This document shows positions 1 through 11,171 of a DNA stretch of 64,000 nucleotides, piece by piece. The DNA comes from Stomoxys calcitrans. Its lineage: Eukaryota; Arthropoda; Insecta; Diptera; Muscidae. Below the pieces are notes generated by a model. That model saw only the letters and a list, made by a program, of their open reading frames with translations. It did not search any database and was not told the DNA's origin. How positions within the stretch are numbered: the stretch's first letter is position 1; the number at the start of each line of letters is the position of its first letter. The stretch is from NCBI RefSeq assembly GCF_963082655.1, contig NC_081556.1, positions 73,517,227-73,581,226 of the forward strand, written 5' to 3'. The position numbers were made by a program, and so were the translations under genes.

Positions 1-1400
1 ACCGGTGCCTAAGTTACATTGCACTAAGTGTTCCAGCCACAAATTCCGCTTATGTTCGTTGACTACCCTGTTTATTTCCAGATTCAGCTCGCTGATTCTG
101 GGTTTGGTGAGGTCCATACCACGAATCCCATCACGCTCGTCTGCGAGTACCACTGCATGCGCCGGGAAATTGGGCCGCACTTGGGGTATTCAACCGGCTG
201 GTATAAAGCGAGCGGCTGCTGCATTGATGATGTCTCGGAATTTCCTCTCTGCCGCTAGCACATCAGAGGGGGGTGGCAGTTCACTGAAGCTGCGATTTGT
301 ATACTCTCTGAAGCCAGTCCAATCGGCCTTCTTATAATTGATAAACGTCCGGCGCTCAAAGGTTACGAAGTCGATGGTGAAAATTATGGGGAGGTGGTCT
401 GACCCCAAAGAGATGACGGCTTGTCAGGATACGTCATTCAGGAGATCAGGGGATGCAATGGAAATGTCTGGCGAGCTGCTGCACCTCCTCGTAATCCTAG
501 TGGGGGTATCCTCATTCACCGTGCAAACCGTAGAGTTTTCAATCTGCCCTGCCAAAGCTATGCCACGCTAGTCGTTGCCCAAGGGAGAATGCCATAAAGT
601 GTGATGCGCTTATGTTGGGGTTGTAAGCTTGGCCATTAATCGGGACAAAGCTACCAACCGGCGGTATGTACACGTTGTATAGCTCTATCTCGGCAGTACC
701 AGACCTGACTGCTATCCCATGCATTCCATGTAGGGGTCATATGCGCCATGCCCAAGCGATATGGGTCTATATTGCCCGGAATTGTGTATCACGAAGGCCA
801 ATCCCCCACCTCCATTCCATGAGCGATCCTTACGTAGCACATTGTATCCGTGACAACTGTGCAAGCTGCAGGTGTTGGTCAGCTTTGTCTCCTGGATCGC
901 TGCGACCAATATATCTCTCCGACTTATATAATCCACAATCTCATCGATCTTGCCACGGAGACCGTTGTAGTTCAGCTGTACAGCCGGCACAGGCCTGGCA
1001 ATATTTGGGCTGGAATGCTGCCGTTGCGTATATTGCCGTACGGGAGAAGTCAGGGGGGTCACATAGTCCGACGACGACGACGACGCTTGTGACCCACTGC
1101 TGGCTATGTTCGCACAGCACCTTGCAGCACATCTAGTATGACTATACACCCGTAGTGAAGTGAGGCCAGAGCAAGATCGGTAATGTACCCACTCCATGCA
1201 CTGGCTACACCTCACTGACACCGACCGATGATGGAGGCGGTTCTGGCAAACCGAACAGAACCAGAGTCCGGGGTTTTTTTTCAATCCCGGCACGGACCAG
1301 AAGCGTGCGGAGAAGGCACTCCGGGATGTGCCTCTCCCATGACGAAAAACGACGAACATGTACGCTGAGACGGCAGCCCTTGCCGATGAAGGAATCCATC
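1..1400 (-). mobile_element. Non-LTR retrotransposon fragment: zinc-finger segment and endonuclease
   Basis: Read on the minus strand, 1359-712 is an open stretch with a Cys/His-rich PHD-like segment (pattern WFCSVC, then CSQCMEW, then YRSC), a Ser-rich linker, and then the start of an apurinic-type endonuclease (LNYNGLRGK and AAIQETKL). The endonuclease continues in other frames: 724-539 carries ELYNVYIPP and 408-190 carries the SDHLPI motif typical of the domain's end. The element is broken by at least two frameshifts and runs off the window at base 1. Such enzymes nick target DNA for target-primed reverse transcription. It belongs to the broad Jockey/I-like group; I cannot name the family. 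It is a dead copy. Confidence 0.8.
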
Positions 1401-1403
1401 GGG

Positions 1404-1735
1404 TCAGCCTAGGGTAAAAGCTATGAGTTTTAGTGAAAATCGAGGCTTCGACTTTTTATTCCTAAATTTCATGATTTGAGGCCAGGTCGGATGGCCATAT
1501 TGATGATAATCTCTCGAATCCTTTCCCGGCTTTAGTAGCGGAATCAATCTGACCATTTTCCAGTCTTTGGGAACTATAAGAGAGTCCAGAGATAGGAAGA
1601 AGAGATTGGAAATGTACTCGAAAACATCCATATTATTCAGTATCAGTGCAGAGTTTCCATCTGGGCCCAGCTCCTTGAACAACTTGTAGCTGCGGATGGC
1701 CCTAATAACTTTGTCTACAGTAAATTATGGTGGCG
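1404..1735 (-). mobile_element. Non-LTR reverse transcriptase fragment, N-terminal RT blocks
   Basis: The minus-strand frame holds the opening RT blocks of a non-LTR retrotransposon: a K-ELGPDGNSALIL segment, a FEYISNLFFLSL segment and a P-DWK-LIPLLKPGKD segment. The reading breaks after RDY near 1530, and what follows is unrelated. In the minus direction this RT piece lies upstream of the endonuclease fragment at 1-1400, which is the wrong order for one element, so it is a separate insertion or a rearranged copy. It is not functional. Confidence 0.7.
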
Positions 1736-1739
1736 TTTC

Positions 1740-3285
1740 ATCGGTTCAAAGACCACATATACGACGTATGACTCTTCTTCTTGCCAAATCACTCTCGGGA
1801 TGCTTAATCATTTGAGGAGGCCTTTTTGAGACATTTTAAAGCGATCTGACTGATTTAGCATTATAACCTAATCTAATTTATAATAAGAACACCAGCAGCA
1901 ATTTTATAAATCATTATTCACAAAATCACTGATGCTTAACGGATACTCTGCTTAAAAATTAATTAAAATCCGTAGACTTACCACGCAAATAATATTGAAG
2001 GAAAAAACAAACCCTTTCACTGTGTTAAATAGAGCACCCATGTCTATTTTTGTTTAAGTGACACGCTCGCCTTAAAACAAACTTCCGAATTTAATACTTG
2101 ACAAAACACAAAGAATCCACATCGAATTTGTGCGGTAGTGCAAGTCTTAAACAAAATCTCTTAAACGCCAAAAAAAACCTGAGCTTTCAAGATAATAATG
2201 CATCACGAAATGATAATGAAAAGAAAGTACTCTATCGCAAAGTCAATTGGCATTCGACCTCGTTTTGTCACAGTGTCCAAGACCGTCCAAATTGAGAGAA
2301 AAAAGTCCACCATAAAATTCATTAAGTTCTTTATTTATTAAAATATAAAATACTTATGAGTAAAATTGTATACTTAGGAGAAATTTTAAAATTTTAGTAT
2401 TTAGTCGTATTTTGTTGCAATGCAGTTAGAAAGATAGTTCAACATAGGTTGTTATATAGGCAAAACAATTAGGTATATACACATTTTTTTTCTTCTCTTA
2501 CAACATAATTACTAAAATGGTAAAAAAAATCTTAAAATCATGGACTTTCAATAGGAATACATAAGACAATTTCACAGATCTGTTTTGAAAATTCTCTTGA
2601 CAATCTCTTCTTAAAAATAGAAAAATCAAAATATTTTCCTTTTATTTCAAATGGGCACAAATAAATAAGTTATATGTATATGACATAAGGAGAAATGGCC
2701 TTTTTGGCAGCAATGTAATGTAAAATTTTGACTTGCATAAAATGACTTTAACTAGAAAAGTACAATAATTCGAAACATCAATTCAGTTTGGTTGTAGTAA
2801 CAGTTTTTACTTTGTTTTTTTTTTTTAAATGCTTTAATATTTCAAATACAAAATTTCATCTCAAAGTATGGTGGTTGTAGGTTCATATGCGGTGGAATTT
2901 AATTACTCTATTAAAATGTCTTTGCCTAGGAAATTAAAACGCCATTACGAGTATATGGCGGACTACACTAAACGTGTAAAACGGTTGATATTCATAATCT
3001 AATTCTCCATTGGTCTTAGGAGACGAGTATGGTTCATGTTTGTCATTCAAATAAAAAAAATATCACATTTAGTATTTATCGGTGTTTGCTAAAATTGATT
3101 ATAACCTACGCGTCTATGTGTTTGTTAACGTACGTATATATTTAATGATTTCTTCAACAATTGGCTTCATTGCATTTCAGCGTATCTGGCTAATTGCACC
3201 AAAATAATTGCATTTGTTTCTACAAATTGATCTTCGCTACCATTAAACTATGAAGTGATTTTTAAATGCAACAAATTCTTGTAGT
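1740..3285 (-). other. 3' flank / probable 3' UTR of Pgant9, AT-rich
   Basis: This AT-rich stretch follows the Pgant9 stop codon at 3286. It contains no recognisable protein similarity and no copy of the composite repeats found elsewhere, apart from a short non-LTR-like piece at about 1770-1860. The small open frame at 2098-2295 (+) looks like chance. I infer that much of it is 3' UTR. Confidence 0.4.
2330..2339 (-). promoter_or_regulatory. Candidate polyadenylation signal pair for Pgant9
   Basis: On the minus strand two overlapping AATAAA hexamers occur here, about 950 bp after the stop codon at 3286. In such AT-rich DNA the hexamer is frequent, so the assignment is weak; other TTTATT matches lie nearer to the stop. 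Confidence 0.25.
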
Positions 3286-3447
3286 TTATAATCTCCATGG
3301 CAGTGGTACAAAACCCCATTTCTGGGTAATATCCTTAAAGTTGCATTCCAGAGCCACTACTACTTTTTCTGATTTCTGCGTCCTCACAGACATTGCCGAT
3401 TTAAGGGTCAGACATAATTTGTTATCTCGATGACTGATGTGTTGTGT
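3286..3447 (-). CDS. Pgant9: Pgant9 last coding exon (end of ricin-type lectin domain)
   Basis: The acceptor is a pyrimidine-rich tract ending in CAG before 3447, and the frame runs 53 codons to a TAA at 3286-3288. The protein starts TQHISHRDNKLCLTL and ends GFVPLPWRL. It holds the final repeat of the C-terminal ricin-B lectin fold, with the closing QKW motif (ITQKWGF). The entry phase is 0 and matches the exit phase of the exon at 11172-11963, 7.7 kb upstream. From memory, the sequence closely follows the Drosophila pgant9 C-terminus. The lectin domain binds GalNAc on already glycosylated substrates and steers the enzyme along them. Confidence 0.93.
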   Translation of the reverse strand, partial: TQHISHRDNKLCLTLKSAMSVRTQKSEKVVVALECNFKDITQKWGFVPLPWRL

Positions 3448-3779
3448 CTGAAAAAGGTGAACAAAGTTAAGCATTATTTTATATGGAATTAAAAATTAAA
3501 AAAAAACGTTCCACAATGGTTGGTGAGTTGTGATCTCTGATTCAGCTTTTCCATTGCAAAAAATCTTCGATTATTAAGCTCATCTCGAAAGTGAAATAAA
3601 CGATAAATTATAAAATAAATGATCTTCGTTCTTAAGTCCAGTACTGACTTCGTCGTGTAAAATATCTATTGGACGACATAACACAAACAATAGTCAAACA
3701 AACCCACACAGAAAAAGCAACTCCGATGAAACAGAGTTGCATGGACCCAGTACGTGAGCATTTAATTATTTAGTTATAT

Positions 3780-4870
3780 AACAAGTAAAAAGGCATTGTC
3801 GGCCGGGCCAAACTTTGGATACCCACCACCTCGGGTATATATGTAAACCCCATTTCGTCACAATCCGGTGAAAATTGGATAACTTAAGCACCCAAATTCG
3901 GCACGGACATTGAGTGGTCTAATAAATATACGTCACTGTATAATTTCGTAGAACAAAATTTTGGTCTTTTTGGCAGCTATATCCAAATATAAAGCGATCT
4001 GAACCATAAAGGACACGGTTGTCGAAAAGCCTAACATAACATAACACTGCGTCAAATTTCAACGAAATTGGATAATAAATGCGCTCGAGAGTTATTTCTA
4101 TATGCACCTTTATCGACAGATCGGTCTATATGACAGCTATATCTTAATATAGTCAGATCTAAACCATATTTCAGTCAAATGTTGGGAGGTCTTAAACAAC
4201 TCACTGTTTCAAATTTCAGCAAAAATTTGATAAAACATAAATCTTTGATGCGCTTCAGACTCTTTATCGGGAGATCGGTCTATATGGCAGCTATATCCAA
4301 ATATAGTCCGATCTGAACCATATTTGAGTCAGATGTTAAGAGGCCTAAAGCTACCCACTGTTTCAAATTTCGGCAAAATCTCACATTTTTAAATTTCAGC
4401 AAAATTGGATTAAACATAAATCTTTGATGGGCTTCAGACACTTTATCGGGAGATCGGTCTATATGGCAGCTATATCCAAATATATGGACCATATTTGGGT
4501 CAGATGTTAAGAGGCCTAAAACTATCCACTGTTTCAAATTTCAGCGAAATCGAGTAATAAGTAAAGATTTTATGGGCTTCGGACCCTTTATCGGGAGATC
4601 GGTCTATATGACACCTACATCCAAATATAGTACAATCTGAATCATATTTGGGTCAAATGTCGGGAAGCCTTAAACTACTCACTGTAAAACAGTGAGTAGT
4701 AAAACAATATCAGCATAATCGGATAAAATATAAAGCATTTATGGACATTAGACCCTTTATCGGAAAATCGGTCTATATAGCACCTATATCCAAATATGGT
4801 CCGATTTGGCCCGTTCAAGAACTTAACCAGCGTGTATCAAAAAGACGTATCTGTGCCAAATTTCAGCTCA
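3780..4870. repeat. Composite tandem-repeat element, CCACCACC-ended family (B)
   Basis: It starts with ACAAGTAAAAAGGC, a broken copy of the GGCCGGGCC palindrome and ATACCCACCACC. It then holds diverged tandem monomers, each containing a GGTCTATATGGCAGCTATATCCAAATATAG box and an ACTCACTGTTTCAAATTTCAGC box. The small open frames inside it (for example 4280-4537) are repeat monomers, not genes. The end grades into the GT-rich repeat that follows. Confidence 0.75.
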
Positions 4871-4879
4871 ATATTTCAA

Positions 4880-5540
4880 TTTTGGGATCAAATAACCATA
4901 ACGCCCCATCCCAAAACCCACCCGAACGGACATGTGTATCGATTGGGATAATATGGGTATCAAATAAAAGGTATTTAAGAGTAGAGAACGAATTTGGAAT
5001 ACAAATTTCACTCTTAATTTTCGGGGGTCCCCACCCCCAAAAAAGCCCCAAGAGGACAATTAAATTGACAATCAAATTGAAATATGAATTTGAATGTAGA
5101 TAACCAATACAAAAAAATTAATTTGTGCGAATCTGAACGAGACCAGATTTTGGCTACCACCAAATCCAAGAGAATGAAGTAGATCTAACATCCAAACTTT
5201 AATGGGCGGATCCTCCCTTTACCCTATTTTCAAAACACCAGATCTCGGAGATGGGTGGGGGGATTTAAACGACATTTAGTTTGTTTACAATAACTTAAAT
5301 TCAGAAATTTGTATCCTTATTTATGTCCCATCTCCAAAGCCAGCCAAATGGAATATAAACCAATAATGACAATATGGGACTCAAATGAAAGGTATTTAAG
5401 ACCAGAGCACGAATCTGACCCCCACAAAAAACCTCCATACCGGACATATTTACCGACCATAGCAATGTAAGACTCCAATGAAAGGTATTTGGGAGAAGAG
5501 CACCAATATAATATCCACATTGACGCGAAATATCTGAAAA
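4880..5540. repeat. GT/C-rich composite repeat (family C)
   Basis: It holds units of the type ATGGGACTCAAATGAAAGGTATTTGGGAGTAGAG, alternating with C-rich blocks such as CCCACCCCCAAAA. The same family occurs at 22861-23660 and, inverted and longer, at 45780-47255. No protein-coding content is apparent. Confidence 0.65.
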
Positions 5541-5790
5541 GCCCTACCAGCCAAACAGGGCTCAGATAAAATAAGAGAGTGAAAGAAGGCGCAGTGGAGC
5601 AGGCCCTGTCCAGCTAGTTTAATTATATTTACAATTAATCGAAGCGAAATTTGTATTAGTACAGCGATATGTCGCTGGCATTTTACTGAAAATACTCAGT
5701 ACCACATTTTTTTTGACAGTTCGGGCAAAATTTCGAAGTCAGTACTAGGCTTTACAAGCAAATAAAACTTGAAAATAGAAATTTGGAGGA

Positions 5791-5950
5791 GCCGGCTGGA
5801 ATTCAAACCTGGACTCACGGAGCAACAACGAGCGTAGTTGCTGTCGTCTGGCGTTCTTAGCCATTAATACAACTTCCAAAACATGTACTAATGACATGTG
5901 TATACCATGGAAGCAATTATAGTTGTATGGACAACAAAATCCAACACTAC
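5791..5950. repeat. SINE-like repeat, copy 1
   Basis: It shares a patchy block with 9428-9595: a GGAGCAACA motif, then CCATTAATACAACTTC, then a motif around CATGTGTAT and a trailing GTTGTATGGACAA. Near its left end GAATTCAAACCTGG resembles a degenerate RNA polymerase III B box. The family is unnamed; SINE origin is an inference. The 250 bases before it (5541-5790) show nothing recognisable. Confidence 0.45.
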
Positions 5951-6269
5951 AAGAAAACACATGGCGTCAAATTTAGTTAATGTCGTACTCACATCGTAAA
6001 CAAGTTTTCGCGGTATATTCGATATAAATATGACCTACTAATGTTTGGCCCTTGTCCCCAAACCCAGGACGGAACGCGCACCACAGCGGTTTGTGTGTTG
6101 TGACTCTGGCTTTGAATTTCCATTACAAGAAATCTTCGATCATGAAACTCGTCTCGATCATCTCCATTATAGGCAAAAAACGAGGAGAATAGTTTACATG
6201 ACAACTACATCAGAGTATAGATCGATTTGGACAATAACTCAACATAAAATGGCTAGACGATTTTGCCCC

Positions 6270-7030
6270 TTTTATACCCACCACCACAGAATAGGGGTTT
6301 ACTCATCTAGTCATTCTGTTTGTAACACCTCGAAATATTCGTCTAAGACCCCATAAGGTATATATATTCCACATCGTCTCGACGTTCTGAGTTGATCTAG
6401 CCATGTCCGTCTGTAGAACGCGTAAAGCTAGCCGCTTGTAATGTTGCACAGATACTTAATATTGATGTAGGTCGTTGGGAATTGCAAATGGGTTATGTCG
6501 GTTCAGATTAACATATAGCTCCCATATAAACCGATCACTCGATTTGGCCACTTGAGTCCCTTAAAGCCGCAATTTTTGCCCGATTTGGGTGAAATTTTGC
6601 ATGTAGTGTTGTTGAGACTTCTAACAACTTTGCCAAGTACGGTCCGAATCGGTCATTGACCTGCTATATCTCCCGATCTGATTTGAAGTCTTGAGCCCCT
6701 TAAAGCCGCACTTCCAACAACTGTATAGCTCCCGATCTCCTGATTTGACTTCATGTGCCCTTACAAACTGTAATTTTTTTTCCGGATTGGTCTGAAATTT
6801 TGCATGAGCTTTCCGTTATGACTTCCAATAACTGTGCCAAGTACGGTCCAAATCGGTCTATAATCTGATATAGCTCCTTCGGTTCCTAGAAGCCTTAATT
6901 TTTGAAGTTTGGTATGTAGAATAAAATTATGCCCTTGAACTAAATTTATATCGTATAAATTTTTAGCAGAATTCATGGTGGTGGTTTCCCAAGTTTCGGC
7001 TTGCCGAACATAGCACGCTTTTACTTGTTT
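6270..7030. repeat. Composite tandem-repeat element, family A
   Basis: It begins TATACCCACCACC, passes the AGTCATTCTGTTTGTAAC box, the GACCCCATAAGGTATATATATTC box and the TAGCCATGTCCGTCTG box, then diverged monomers with CCGATCT/TTGAGCCCCTTAAAGCCGC blocks. It ends with a CCGAACATAGCACGC segment and TTTTACTTGTT. It has the same box order as the elements at 16325, 21896 and 24125. It lies in the last large Pgant9 intron. Confidence 0.8.
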
Positions 7031-7119
7031 CATCATAGCAGGGGCTAGAACCGCCTCCACCATTTTCAAGAATACTCTGGCTGGATATCTGCACTGAAGT
7101 ACCCTCATACGGACTACGT

Positions 7120-7670
7120 TGCAAGGTGTTGTGCCAACATAGTCAGCAATGGATCAAAAGCGTCTTCGTCTTCGTCAGACTTTGTGATCCCTGAGTTAAA
7201 GATATCATGAAGGCGCGTCCACAGGTTGCGTATATTGGAATGCTCGATGTGACAAGGCGAGTTAATGGATTCTTCAAATAACCAATGACCAAAATGTTCC
7301 CGCGGCGATTGGTCCCGTGGACCGGAACGAGCGTGCTCACATATAGGTATCAACCAGTCCGATTGCCCTTCGCTCCCCAGTAGCCAAGATACATGAGGAT
7401 CTGCACTTCGTGTGCATAGTTGGAGCCGGCACGGAATAGCAGTGAGCACTACACAGGCCACACAGGCATTTGCTATTGCATAACTACTGAGTGCCTATGA
7501 TGCTCGATAAGACAAGGCGAGTTATTGGCGCTTTTAAACAACCAACGGGAACAGGGTCCCGCGGCGATAGGTCCTTTGGAACGGAACGAGCTTGCTCAAC
7601 TACATGAGCTTGACGAGGATCGCTACCTCCACATAAAAATGTGGCTGCAGCAACAACAACACCATCGTTG
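7120..7670. mobile_element. Two 3' ends of a non-LTR retrotransposon
   Basis: Two degenerate plus-strand copies lie in tandem: 7180-7345 and 7420-7670. Each contains ACAAGGCGAGTTA, then a GCGGCGAT-GGTCC block, then CCGGAACGAGC-TGCTCA. The second ends in a CAACAACAAC tail typical of non-LTR 3' ends. The same 3' end closes the element at 63215-63945, so all three belong to one family. The minus-strand open frame 7114-7461 is an antisense shadow. Bases 7671-8130 show nothing I recognise. Confidence 0.6.
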
Positions 7671-8129
7671 GCATGCAGTCGACAGTCGTATGTGGAATTT
7701 AAGGGCTAAGAAGTCGAAGTCAAGCAGCGAGAGTTCGCCAATATCGTAATCCGCTCTGTCCAGATGGAATCAAATCAACTGCGGACGATTGCAAGATCAT
7801 GGCTTCAGGCCCTTGTTGAAGACGTTAGCTTTAAGCCAAACGTCTACCTTATCGAACTAGGTAGCGCCTGTGTGTACTAGTCAGTTGAGTGTGGACCACC
7901 TCCTTCATGCTACCTAACCAGCATCTTTTGGGCTGTTATATATACCAGCATCTTTTGCTGCAGCCATGTAAATCGTCATCACATTAGATATTCGGCCACG
8001 GCCAAGAGATATCTGGTTGAATTGTCATGATCTATAGTGAGAGTTTTAGCGCCACAAAAGGTAGCCTCTCACTGAAACAGCGTATCATACGGCTCTAAAT
8101 AACATTCAGTAGTATACCATAGTATAAAC

Positions 8130-10540
8130 CGATACCGAATGAATGCGTAGGGACCAACCACCACCCATTCCACATAAAGAGGATAAACCTCCTTGGCAAG
8201 CCACAGGAGGTCTGGCTCAACTAAGCTCCAGTACATACAGTCGCCTCAATTGCTACCAGGCCAAAGTCCCAGATGCTGTGTCCTTGCCCGACATAAGACA
8301 CGGACGAGCAGACCAAGGATATTTTCTAGAAACGAGGAGAGAGAGAATACGACCGCTGCCCCGCCCATGATATTAAAATCGTTCTCGCAGATTTTAATGC
8401 GAAGATAGGAGAGGAAAATATCTTTGGTTCAACAGTCGGAAAATTTAGACGCCACGAGATAACGTCCAATAATGGGTTGAGGCTTAGAGATTTCGCCATG
8501 GCAAAAACATGGTAGTTTGTAGCACGTGATTTCAACATAAACAGACTCACAAGGCCTAATGGTTCTCCCCAGATCAAGAAGTAGGGAACCAAATTGATCA
8601 CGTTATGGTAGATGGAAGGCATGAATCCAATGTGTTAAAAGTACGATCAATGCCTGGAGCCAACACAAATTCGAATCAATACCTTGTTACAGCACCCGTT
8701 TTAGCATATTTGAGAATATTTCATTCCCAGCTGTTAGTGTCCGACGATAGTGCAAAGAGGATACTGCAGAATGAATTCCTGATGATGGTATAGAATGTTC
8801 ACCTCCTAGTCAGAATGAGACCCAAGTAGCAGTGACTCGACTGGAGAACAACAAGGCAGCAGGAGCCGATGGGTTGCCCATTAAACTATTTAAGACGGGA
8901 GGCGACACGATGATTGGAATCTCAATATACTATGTACCGTACACAAGAAAGGAGACAAGACAGAATGTGCCAACTACAGAGAAATCAGTCTCCTCCCCAT
9001 CGCATACATGATACTCTTGAGCGATAGACCAGATATTCATACTGCGCCAAATCCTAGAAAAGACCGGAGAAGGACCGGTCAAAAGTTACCAACTCTTCGT
9101 TGACTATAAAGTCACTTTCAACAGCCCTGTAGTATTTCAAGCCATGTCTGCGTTTGGTATCCCTGCAAAATAATAAAACTTTGAAGGATGACGCTTGCTG
9201 ATATAAGTTTCTCAGTAAGAATAGAAAAGAATCTCTCCGAGCCATCTAATAACAAATGAGGTTTCAGGCAGGGAGAGCCTGCGTGTGATAACTTTAATAT
9301 CATGCCTGAGAAGATTATGGAAAATGTGAATAGATATGGCACATTACTTACAAGAGCACTCATGCTACTCGCCTATGCCATGGATCGGTCACCGGAAGTA
9401 GTAACTACAACTTTTAAAAGAATAGCAAGAGAATCTAACCTGGCCACACGGAGCAACAGCGCGAACCGTTGCCGTTGTCTAGCTTTCGAGCCATCAATAC
9501 AACTTCTAATATATGCACATATCCATGTGTATGCTATCGGAGTTGTGTAATTGTGTAGACAAAAAATCTGCCATTACACAAACACGTGCATTGGGAAAAG
9601 AGCGGCTAACAGACAGACTTGTCGAGCGTGGTTAATTAAGTATTTATATCATAGAGGCGTTTTGGCAATAAATTGGATACGTGTATTAGTGCAACATACC
9701 AAAGTGCGGTCCTTGAAGCTTTCACTCCTAATATGGCCAATGAGTTATTCTAACCAAATGACGACACGCTTCTCATAGCTGTTGTTGTCTTTTTGTTGTG
9801 CTCGTCTCGAAGGAGAAACAAACAAAAATTTGTAAAATAAAATTGAAAATAGAGAATCAGTGAAATTGTAATGGAGATAAGACAAAATGGATGATATCAA
9901 ATCCCACAAAGCCTTGTACATCAGAGCAGATAATGATAATGGAGAAAGTTGGTACCACAACTTTGAGATAGTCAGCAACTTTACCTACCTCGGCAAAGCC
10001 GTACCGAAACAAATGACACAAGTTTTGAAATAAGGCTAGGAATCATAGTGGAAAACAGATGGTACTTTGGATTAAACAATCAGTTTAGAAACAGGGCCAC
10101 CTCTCGATAGACGAAAATTACACTATGCAATACAATGATACTACCCGTGTTATTATATGGTTCCGAGGAATGGGTATTTATGAAAGCAGGCGAGCCAGTG
10201 CTTGGAGTGTTTGAGAAAGATTTTTCGTTAAATATATGGACCGGTTTGTATTGATTGAGAGTTTCGGCGTCATTTGAACTACGAACTGTATGGGCTGCAT
10301 GACGACATTAGTATAGTCAAACGTATCAAAATACAACGATAACGTTGATTAGGTCATGATGTTAGATTGAATGAAGAAGCTCCAGCGAAAAAGTATTTTG
10401 AAGGCGATCTTGTGGTGCACGTAAACTGGGACGACCAAAACTAAGTGGTGAAAGACATCTCGTAACTTGGTGTCACAGATTAAAGAAATGCAGAAGATCG
10501 AGGCGCTTGGAACGCTATTCTAAGCTGCTAATGTAGCAAA
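8130..10540 (+). mobile_element. RTE-like non-LTR retrotransposon, decayed copy
   Basis: The plus strand carries an endonuclease segment (DFNAKIG followed by FGSTVGKF, ITSNNGLRL and NQIDHVM-DGRH at about 8390-8630), then a linker, then RT blocks ([16 protein letters not shown] at about 8850). The expected YADD catalytic motif near 9375 reads YAMD. The RT C-terminus continues at 9880-10510. Stops and frameshifts are scattered throughout, and a SINE-like repeat (9428-9595) interrupts it. The second copy at 39180-40785 is better preserved and supports the identification. Endonuclease plus RT without RNase H fits the RTE clade. Confidence 0.75.
9428..9595. repeat. SINE-like repeat, copy 2, inside the RTE element
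   Basis: It shares GGAGCAACA, CCATCAATACAACTTCTA and CATGTGTATGCTAT blocks with 5791-5950. It interrupts the reverse transcriptase reading of the RTE element, so it inserted after that element. The next 280 bases (9596-9875) are unassigned. Confidence 0.45.
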
Positions 10541-11171
10541 TTTTCTGTCATAACCAATTAATGTGAAGTAAAGCTAGATGTATGTTGTGCTTATAGCAAA
10601 GGTCTACATGATACATGTCCATCTGCTCATCCAATCCTTCTCGACTAACATCTTCCAGATCAGAGTTCCTAGATCTAGATATTTGTTAGAACTAAGCAAT
10701 CAAAACTTCTAACCGACCAGCAAATTTACCCCTAAGAAAACCAAAATGGAGTCTAAACAACCTTTAAAATTTAATAAGACCTAATATCCAAGCTTTATCT
10801 CAGGTGATTTGGTGGTAAGCATGACACATTTTTGTCTTGGGTCCCTCCACAAAAGGCTTCCCTTCATCACTTCATTGGATTATATGGAAATTGCTTGGAA
10901 GCCTCCAAAGTAGAACAGTTCTTCACAACTATCGCCAACTGAATCTATAACATAACAATATTTGGGACAATAAACAGAATTTTTCCTTTGTCAGCTCATT
11001 AAGGAATATGGGTCACTTTTCCAATATCAATGAGGGAAGTCCGATTAAAGCATTAGCTCAATATTTGATTGAGTTAAAACCTGACATCAACATATTTTTC
11101 AACGGTGGCCAATTCGTATGGTATGGCCTTTAAACTCATATAAGTATTAATATTCCCGTAAAGTTACTTAC
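10541..11171. other. Pgant9 intron, unassigned
   Basis: This is the part of the 7.7-kb intron just after the donor site at 11166-11171 on the minus strand. I saw no match to the composite repeats or to known transposon domains. Short open frames around 10830-11110 on the plus strand do not resemble a family I know. No alternative lectin exon was recognised here. Confidence 0.4.

Noticed and set aside
666..1136. 156-codon plus-strand frame
   Set aside because: It is antisense to a clear zinc-finger and endonuclease reading on the minus strand.
2098..2295. Possible small gene in the 3' flank
   Set aside because: Low-complexity composition, no known motif, no splice or promoter context, and AT-rich surroundings.
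7114..7461. 115-codon minus-strand frame
   Set aside because: It runs antisense through a non-LTR 3' UTR copy that recurs, without the frame, at 7490 and 63790.
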